Origin: Microbacterium galbinum | GTDB lineage: Bacteria; Actinomycetota; Actinomycetes; Actinomycetales; Microbacteriaceae | NCBI RefSeq assembly: GCF_023091225.1 | Contig: NZ_JAHWXM010000001.1 | Location: forward strand, 1,488,001 to 1,552,000 | Reading direction: 5' to 3' | DNA: 64,000 bases | In this document: piece by piece, positions 60,304 through 64,000 of the stretch | How positions within the stretch are numbered: the first letter of the stretch is position 1 | Layout of the letters: every line of letters starts with the position of its first letter | Made by a program: the position numbers and the translations under genes | The notes under the pieces: generated by a model | Database searches by the model: none | What the model saw: only the letters and a program-made list of their open reading frames with translations | Told to the model about the DNA's origin: nothing

Positions 60304-60705
60304 CTAGCGGCTCCGACGCCGTGCCCTCGCTGGTTGCGCCCAGATGTCCCGAGCGAAGACGCGGGCGACCTCGGACGGGTCCGGCGACTCACTGTGGAAT
60401 CTCTGCCCCAAGCCTGCTGACTCGATGATGTTGTACGGAGTGATGCCGAGCAGATCGGCGATGTTCTCGAGTTCGGCCTGCTTGAACTCGTACGCGCCAC
60501 TGAGCCGACCAGTTATCGTCGGGCGACTCACGCCAAGCACCTCAGCAAGCTCCGAGTGGTGCTTCCCTACCCGAGCCGCCTCCGCTCGAACAGCGGCGCC
60601 AACGGCCTTCGCAGATAGGGAATGGGCGACCGGAACGCCCTGAGTGCGAGCCAACTCCTCACGGATCATCTCTCGAAACACTCGTTCGACGTTACTCATG
60701 CGCAC
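60304..60705 (-). CDS. XRE family DNA-binding regulator
   Basis: A 133-residue regulator. The HTH lies at about residues 47-85 (HHSELAEVLGVSRPTITGRL), followed by LENIADLLGITPYNIIESA, which is the usual XRE continuation. The 35-residue N-terminal extension and the basic tail (QPARARRRSR) are outside the domain. ATG 60699 is an alternative start. It is the first gene inside the element edge and a likely element repressor. Confidence 0.8.
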   Translation of the reverse strand: MRMSNVERVFREMIREELARTQGVPVAHSLSAKAVGAAVRAEAARVGKHHSELAEVLGVSRPTITGRLSGAYEFKQAELENIADLLGITPYNIIESAGLGQRFHSESPDPSEVARVFARDIWAQPARARRRSR

Positions 60706-60792
60706 CTGCTCTCGCTCGTAGCAGAGACACTACTCAGAAATCGTGTCAGTAGGTGCTGACCTCGGCTCCAGGCGGCGGCGGGAGAGATGGTT

Positions 60793-61071
60793 CTAGAAAT
60801 GTCGGGGCTGGTCGGGCAGCGTGCGCACCCAGCGCATCAGCTCTTCCACCATGATGACCGGCTTCGTGTTCGCGTAGGACGGCGCAAGCTCGTTGCGGTC
60901 GATGGCAAACCGAATCGAGTCCACGCTGTAGCCGCAAGCCGCCGCAGCATCCTTGAGGTTTAGCGCCACGCGTTGAGGCAAAGCGCCCACCTTCAAGTGA
61001 ATCTCAAGCTCGGCACGGACTGTATCGCGCACGATGTTCTGAATCTGTTCGGCAGTGTCAGGTCTCAACAT
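60793..61071 (-). CDS. Helix-turn-helix protein of the excisionase/AlpA type
   Basis: A 92-residue protein. The HTH_17-like region is LNLKDAAAACGYSVDSIRFA followed by IDRNELAPSYANTKPVIMVE and EELMRWVRTLP. Such proteins act as excisionases or element regulators. The two GTCGAWATCGAC operators lie 57-88 bases upstream of its start. It sits next to the XRE gene on the same strand. Confidence 0.75.
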   Translation of the reverse strand: MLRPDTAEQIQNIVRDTVRAELEIHLKVGALPQRVALNLKDAAAACGYSVDSIRFAIDRNELAPSYANTKPVIMVEELMRWVRTLPDQPRHF

Positions 61072-61126
61072 GTCGAGGACGATAGCGGCGCGGTATCCTC
61101 GTGTCGAGCACGCATTTAATTCACTT

Positions 61127-61159
61127 GTCGATATCGACTCTTACCCTGTCGAAATCGAC
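61127..61159. promoter_or_regulatory. Paired operator sites GTCGATATCGAC / GTCGAAATCGAC
   Basis: A perfect 12-bp palindrome GTCGATATCGAC lies at 61127-61138, and a copy with one change, GTCGAAATCGAC, at 61148-61159. The start-to-start distance is 21 bases, two turns of the helix, so both face the same side of the DNA. They precede the excisionase-like gene and probably bind one of the element regulators cooperatively. Confidence 0.7.
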
Positions 61160-61172
61160 GGAAATGTCATTC

Positions 61173-61352
61173 CTAATTGGTGATATCCAGGTCGAAGGAA
61201 TCTCCCGGAACCTCAAGACTGATCGCGATGATGTCTCGGGCCATGACCTCGATCTCGTCGACCGTTCGCGCCTGCGTGAACAGCCCAAGCTCGGGGATCT
61301 CTACGAACCAGAGGTTGCCGTCACGTCACGCCTTCGCCTCGTACACGTTCAT
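61173..61352 (-). pseudogene. HicB-like antitoxin gene interrupted by an in-frame TGA
   Basis: A 60-codon frame on the minus strand reads MNVYEAKA, then TGA (61326-61328), then RDGNLWFVEIPELGLFTQAR, TVDEIEVMARDIIAISLEVP and a TAG stop. The pattern matches small HicB-type antitoxins, where this position normally has a sense codon just before RDG. The rest of the frame is intact. No HicA-like toxin gene is adjacent. Either the gene is dead, the base is a sequencing error, or the stop is read through. Confidence 0.65.
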
Positions 61353-61403
61353 GGGCTGAGCCTAACGATGTTGGACGCCCCCCAGCGTGAGCTTCGGTGG
61401 TTG

Positions 61404-61856
61404 TCAGGCGCTGATCCGCGTATTGGATTCGCGGACTCTGAACCACATCGTGAGTTCCATGAGGGCACGCCCCATCATGTCGTGGTCGCCCATTCGCAGG
61501 TCATCAAACGAATCGCGGTACCCGCGGACCTCGCCGGGGCTCGGGGCGATCATAGGCTGGTATCCCATGGTCCAGTCAGCGAAACGGCGGGTGTGGAGTG
61601 GTTCCTCGAGCAGAACACGAACGTCCGTGTGCCTCGGGTCTGCGTTGATTCGAGCCATCGTCTGATCGACGTCGTATCGATCGCCCTCAAGGATCTGCAC
61701 GAACTCGCCGTCGCGGTAGAGAAGAAGACCCGTGATATCGCGAGCGTCGTTATGGCGCCGGCTGATTATTAGAAGATCAGCAAGTTCACCGTCGCTGAGC
61801 GGTTTCGTTGCAGTGCTGCAGTAGACGACAGAGACGAGTGGCTGTTCTTCGGTCAC
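61404..61856 (-). CDS. BLUF domain blue-light photoreceptor
   Basis: A 150-residue protein with a complete BLUF domain. The flavin-site residues fall at exactly the spacing known for AppA: Tyr12 (VVYCST), Asn36 (RRHNDARDITG), Gln54 (FVQILEG), Trp95 and Met97 (DWTMGYQ). DPRHTDVRVL and RRFADW are also typical. The domain binds FAD and shifts a hydrogen-bond network on blue light. The remaining 50 residues have no output domain, so it probably acts by protein-protein contact. Its ATG overlaps the stop of the 78-residue gene upstream (ATGA), suggesting a partner. Confidence 0.88.
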   Translation of the reverse strand: MTEEQPLVSVVYCSTATKPLSDGELADLLIISRRHNDARDITGLLLYRDGEFVQILEGDRYDVDQTMARINADPRHTDVRVLLEEPLHTRRFADWTMGYQPMIAPSPGEVRGYRDSFDDLRMGDHDMMGRALMELTMWFRVRESNTRISA

Positions 61857-62089
61857 GCGGAGCCTTCCTGACGCGATGCTGAACTAGAGACCGCCGACAT
61901 TGCCGCGTGCTGATCGTCGAAGTCCCCGACGATCTTGGACGCAGAATCGAATGCGCGCCATAAGCCGCTGGTCTGCCTGTCCACGTATCCGAGGAACGAG
62001 CCGTCTCGGCTACCGACGTAGAAGCCGGACGCAACGCACGCCCACAAGGCGTCCGCTTGCGGAAGGAGACTCATCGTGTCATCGTACAT
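61853..62089 (-). CDS. Small protein coupled to the BLUF gene
   Basis: A 78-residue protein. Core ASGFYVGSRDGSFLGYVDRQ and WRAFDSASKIVGDFDDQHAA looks like a small beta domain seen in other Microbacteriaceae proteins, unnamed to my knowledge. Its stop overlaps the BLUF start by four bases, so the two are made in equal amounts. It is a plausible output partner of the photoreceptor. ATG 62074 (MSLLPQAD) is an alternative start. Confidence 0.65.
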   Translation of the reverse strand: MYDDTMSLLPQADALWACVASGFYVGSRDGSFLGYVDRQTSGLWRAFDSASKIVGDFDDQHAAMSAVSSSASRQEGSA

Positions 62090-62141
62090 GCGTCTTCGAC
62101 AGCGCGGAGATGTTTCTCAGTGACGAGCGCAGTTCGAGGTA

Positions 62142-62465
62142 CTAACTGCGCACAGTGTCTGGTTGCGCGACCTCGATGGTCTCCTCGACAAGAGAAATTC
62201 CACCGCTGCTGTTAGCGGAGTTCATCATGTCCTGGAGCCACCGGTTGTTGATCTTCGGCGACACCGCGTCGTCGAAGATGAAACGCATCGGGATTGAGGG
62301 GTGAACCCAGATCGTCTCCCGCCCTGCACGCTCGGGGAGAACCCAGGACAGCGTGAAGGACTCGTTACGGCGCAGCTTGGTGGAGATCACGATCTTGAGG
62401 TGAGCGAGCGCGCGATCTTCGATCTCGATCGGTTCCGCTTCGTTCGCGTAGTAGAGAGAGCCCAC
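62142..62465 (-). CDS. DUF7882-type small protein (often mislabelled ATP-dependent DNA ligase)
   Basis: A 107-residue protein from GTG 62465, with GAGG upstream; GTG 62474 is also open. EIEDRALAHLKIVISTKLRR, ESFTLSWVLP, TIWVHPSIPMRFIFDD and MNSANSSGGISLV are the conserved blocks of this Microbacteriaceae family. It has no ligase motif (no KxDG). The family is usually encoded near mobile or accessory genes and its function is unknown. Confidence 0.8.
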   Translation of the reverse strand: MGSLYYANEAEPIEIEDRALAHLKIVISTKLRRNESFTLSWVLPERAGRETIWVHPSIPMRFIFDDAVSPKINNRWLQDMMNSANSSGGISLVEETIEVAQPDTVRS

Positions 62466-62567
62466 AGCCCCCACCTCTCATTCCGAGTGTTCATCGAACG
62501 CCGACTCGGCGCGCAAATCCTGCTCACTCTAAGCCCCAACGGTCACCGTCGCTGACCAGCGCCGGGC

Positions 62568-62596
62568 GAGGGATCATCCCCCACGAATGATCCCTC
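62568..62596. repeat. Perfect 10-bp hairpin
   Basis: GAGGGATCAT (62568-62577) pairs with ATGATCCCTC (62587-62596) around nine bases. It lies about 100 bases upstream of the DUF7882-type gene. Confidence 0.6.
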
Positions 62597-62828
62597 ACCC
62601 GCCTCGCGGCTCGCGCCGGGTTACCCTGGCATGGGCACCCCGGCGTGGGCTGGGAAGCCCCAACCGGACCAGCGACCTCTTGACCTTCCCAGCACAGGGC
62701 GCAAGCTGGCGCTTGAGGCCTGATCTGCAGCTCGGGGGAGTCGCAGACGCCGTGCCTCAGCCGAACCGGGTGCGCCTGGCTCCTTCGTTCGGATCGGAGG
62801 AGCCAGGTACCCACGCGATGGCAAGGGG

Positions 62829-62880
62829 CTGGCGGCCGGCCTCACCCTGAGGGGGGGTACAAGAGGAGGCCGACCGCCAG
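62829..62880. repeat. 15-bp hairpin with one wobble
   Basis: CTGGCGGCCGGCCTC (62829-62843) pairs with GAGGCCGACCGCCAG (62866-62880) around 22 bases. No U tract follows, so it is not a standard terminator. Confidence 0.6.
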
Positions 62881-63130
62881 CGATGCAGAGCGCCACGTTG
62901 AGGGACGCACAACCGCCCTGCCACACAAACGTAAGCCCTCTGATGTCTCTGGTGACGCCCCTTGACGTATCCGAGGCACTGAGCAACACCTCATTGGGTA
63001 GTTCTTTCCTTTTGCTATCGAAGAGGACGGACGTACCATGCTTCGAGCGCGCAATCGATTTCATCGGTACCGCGTGAGGGCGGGGAGTCAGAGCGCGGAG
63101 GGGCTCACCTGTAGTCGGGAGGGCTGCAGC

Positions 63131-63190
63131 GACGATTCGTCCGACATGGGTTCGGCCCTCCACGTCTGGGGTGTGGAGGGCCGAATCGTC
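63131..63190. repeat. Two overlapping, mutually exclusive hairpins
   Basis: TTCGGCCCTCCAC (63151-63163) pairs perfectly with GTGGAGGGCCGAA (63173-63185). GACGATTCG (63131-63139) can instead pair with CGAATCGTC (63182-63190), which shares CGAA with the first stem. The layout resembles alternative folds of an attenuator. Confidence 0.55.
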
Positions 63191-63324
63191 CCGCATGCCG
63201 GGGTTTTGACATCGCGGCCAACTCCCATCGGAGGCACCACTGGGGATGATGCCGGGAGCGGTCTGAGGTTCTCAGGGCGCACGCGTTGAAGAAGACATTA
63301 CTAGACCGTCTAGATAAGTCAATG

Positions 63325-63343
63325 GCGAGGAAAATACCTCGTT
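63325..63343 (-). terminator. Short hairpin after the recombinase gene
   Basis: CGAGG and CCTCG pair around AAAATA, followed on the plus strand by TTTGAG. It is near the 3' end of the serine recombinase frame and may end its transcript. Confidence 0.35.
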
Positions 63344-63414
63344 TGAGCGTCGACCGCATCGGCCATAAGGGTCCGTGCGAGCGGGGTAGGCCGCCGTCGC
63401 TAGAAGATGAGAGG

Positions 63415-64000
63415 CTAACTCCAGATCAGCTCGATCCTGTTGGCACTGCCCTCTCGACTCCCCTTGCGCCCTGCCGCCAGCCGATGCACGACTGGAGTGA
63501 CTACGCGGCGAATCACTCTGCGTTGCTCTGCGATGTCGAGGTACTGCCAGGTCGCGGCACGGTCGCTCGATCGCAGGAGTAGTTCGATGCTCGGGTCGAT
63601 GGGAAGCGAGTTTTGCAAGGCGCGTCGTGCGCGCTGGATGATTGGCCGTACTCGAGCCTCTTGATCAAGTAGGAGGTCGACGCGTCGAACAGCAGCCGCC
63701 TCCGCCCGAACCTTCTCAAGGTAGTTCTCGTTCTCGGAGATTGTCGCCAGCAAGGTCTCTCTATGCGCGAGGCTCTCCGTATCCACGGGGTCGGGTGTGA
63801 GAAAGAGATCGGGTTGCGTCATCCGAGCGAAAAGCTGCTCAAGTACCGTGTCTTCCAGAAACGATGCTCGGATGCTGGCGTGCCATCCTTTGGCGTCGGA
63901 GCCTCGTGGAATCCCCGGTATTCCGTAGCAGAAGTAGTACAGAGCCGTGCCGTCGCCAGCGGAACCGCTGACCTGTCGCCCACGGGGCTGGGAATTCCAT
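63415..64000 (-). CDS. Large serine recombinase, C-terminal part
   Basis: The frame is open from the right edge to the stop at 63415, about 195 residues. The first part (YYFCYGIPGIPRGSDAKGWH, then SFLEDTVLEQLFAR) belongs to the recombinase zinc-ribbon region. A coiled coil follows (NENYLEKVRAEAAAVRRVDL), and the end reads EQRRVIRRVVTPVVHRLAAG, which is typical of large serine recombinases. The catalytic domain lies outside the window. The enzyme would move an element of this region by site-specific recombination without needing a tRNA site. A complete N-terminus cannot be confirmed. Confidence 0.75.
   Translation of the reverse strand, partial: WNSQPRGRQVSGSAGDGTALYYFCYGIPGIPRGSDAKGWHASIRASFLEDTVLEQLFARMTQPDLFLTPDPVDTESLAHRETLLATISENENYLEKVRAEAAAVRRVDLLLDQEARVRPIIQRARRALQNSLPIDPSIELLLRSSDRAATWQYLDIAEQRRVIRRVVTPVVHRLAAGRKGSREGSANRIELIWS

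Larger units (their letters stand above)
62475..63414. other. Hairpin-rich region without a supportable gene
   Basis: No convincing coding frame exists in 940 bases. The stretch holds three strong inverted repeats (62568-62596, 62829-62880 and 63131-63190), a GC-rich segment, and a 13-base CTAGACCGTCTAG palindrome at 63301-63313. It could hold a structured RNA, control elements or an origin-like region. Confidence 0.5.
60150..64000. mobile_element. Edge of an integrated element, continuing past the window
   Basis: From the tRNA-Ser fragment rightward the gene content changes to HTH regulators with a paired operator, an antitoxin remnant, a photoreceptor, hairpin-rich non-coding DNA and a serine recombinase C-terminus. 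Codon use also looks less GC-biased. The tRNA fragment implies a tyrosine integrase, but the recombinase seen is a serine type, so two elements may be nested here. Confidence 0.5.

Noticed and set aside
61101..61772. 223-codon plus-strand frame
   Set aside because: It is antisense to the BLUF gene, whose key residues are all present, and covers the operator pair and the HicB remnant.
62142..62474. ATP-dependent DNA ligase
   Set aside because: Proteins of this family are often labelled this way, but the 107-residue sequence has no KxDG nucleotidyltransferase motif.
62621..63196. 191-codon minus frame in the hairpin-rich region
   Set aside because: It has low-complexity Arg/Pro/Ala content, no ribosome binding site, and runs through two strong hairpins.
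1..64000. CRISPR array or cas genes linked to the Tn7-like module
   Set aside because: No regularly spaced direct repeats of 25-40 bases and no cas-like protein are visible in the window.

Overview
The window reads as a chromosomal segment of a high-GC actinobacterium, most likely Microbacterium or a close Microbacteriaceae relative. The reasons are the strongly G/C-ending codons, GGATGCCGCGGCATCC-type hairpins between and inside genes, a glgX-treY-treZ trehalose operon, a SufS-SufU pair, and a DUF7882-type small protein. These assignments come from reading motifs by eye; no database search was run.

Layout. (1) 1-9309 is an accessory island that looks less GC-biased than what follows. It carries a sugar-type MFS transporter with TetR and LacI regulators, a 3' fragment of a tRNA-Ser gene, and a complete Tn7-like transposition module tniQ-tnsC-tnsB-tnsA. 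One transposon end, with three AAGTTGTCAGG repeats, lies at 9222-9309. (2) 9518-21462 is ordinary chromosome: MarR, flotillin-like SPFH protein, HrpB helicase, an ABC exporter pair, L-serine dehydratase, and a flavoprotein with a divergent LysR regulator. (3) 21467-36897 is a one-strand polymorphic-toxin locus. A signal-anchored protein with calcium-binding-type acidic repeats is translationally coupled to a 2159-residue secreted RHS protein that ends in a HExxHxxQ metallopeptidase-like domain. A lipoprotein and about ten small membrane or immunity-like genes follow, one of them containing a 25-base poly-C tract. (4) 37403-50395 is chromosome again: tRNA-Arg, SDR, a secreted HELAH protein, GntR, NADP-binding oxidoreductase, sufU-sufS, and glgX-treY-treZ. 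(5) 50708-55407 is a second toxin-like operon of seven genes, six of whose junctions overlap or nearly abut. It has a small helical protein, an alpha/beta-hydrolase effector, two paralogous lipoproteins and three small membrane proteins. (6) 55513-59959 is metabolic and regulatory: LysE exporter, TetR with a clear 26-bp operator, zinc alcohol dehydrogenase, isochorismatase-like protein, and GyrI-domain proteins. (7) 60150-64000 is the edge of an integrated element beside another tRNA-Ser 3' fragment. It carries HTH regulators with a paired operator, a HicB-like antitoxin gene broken by a TGA codon, a BLUF blue-light photoreceptor, a hairpin-rich non-coding stretch and the C-terminus of a large serine recombinase.

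The most interesting material is the Tn7-like element with its mapped end, the two toxin/immunity loci, the poly-C tract, the BLUF gene in a mobile region, and two families of roughly 85-bp palindromic repeats.
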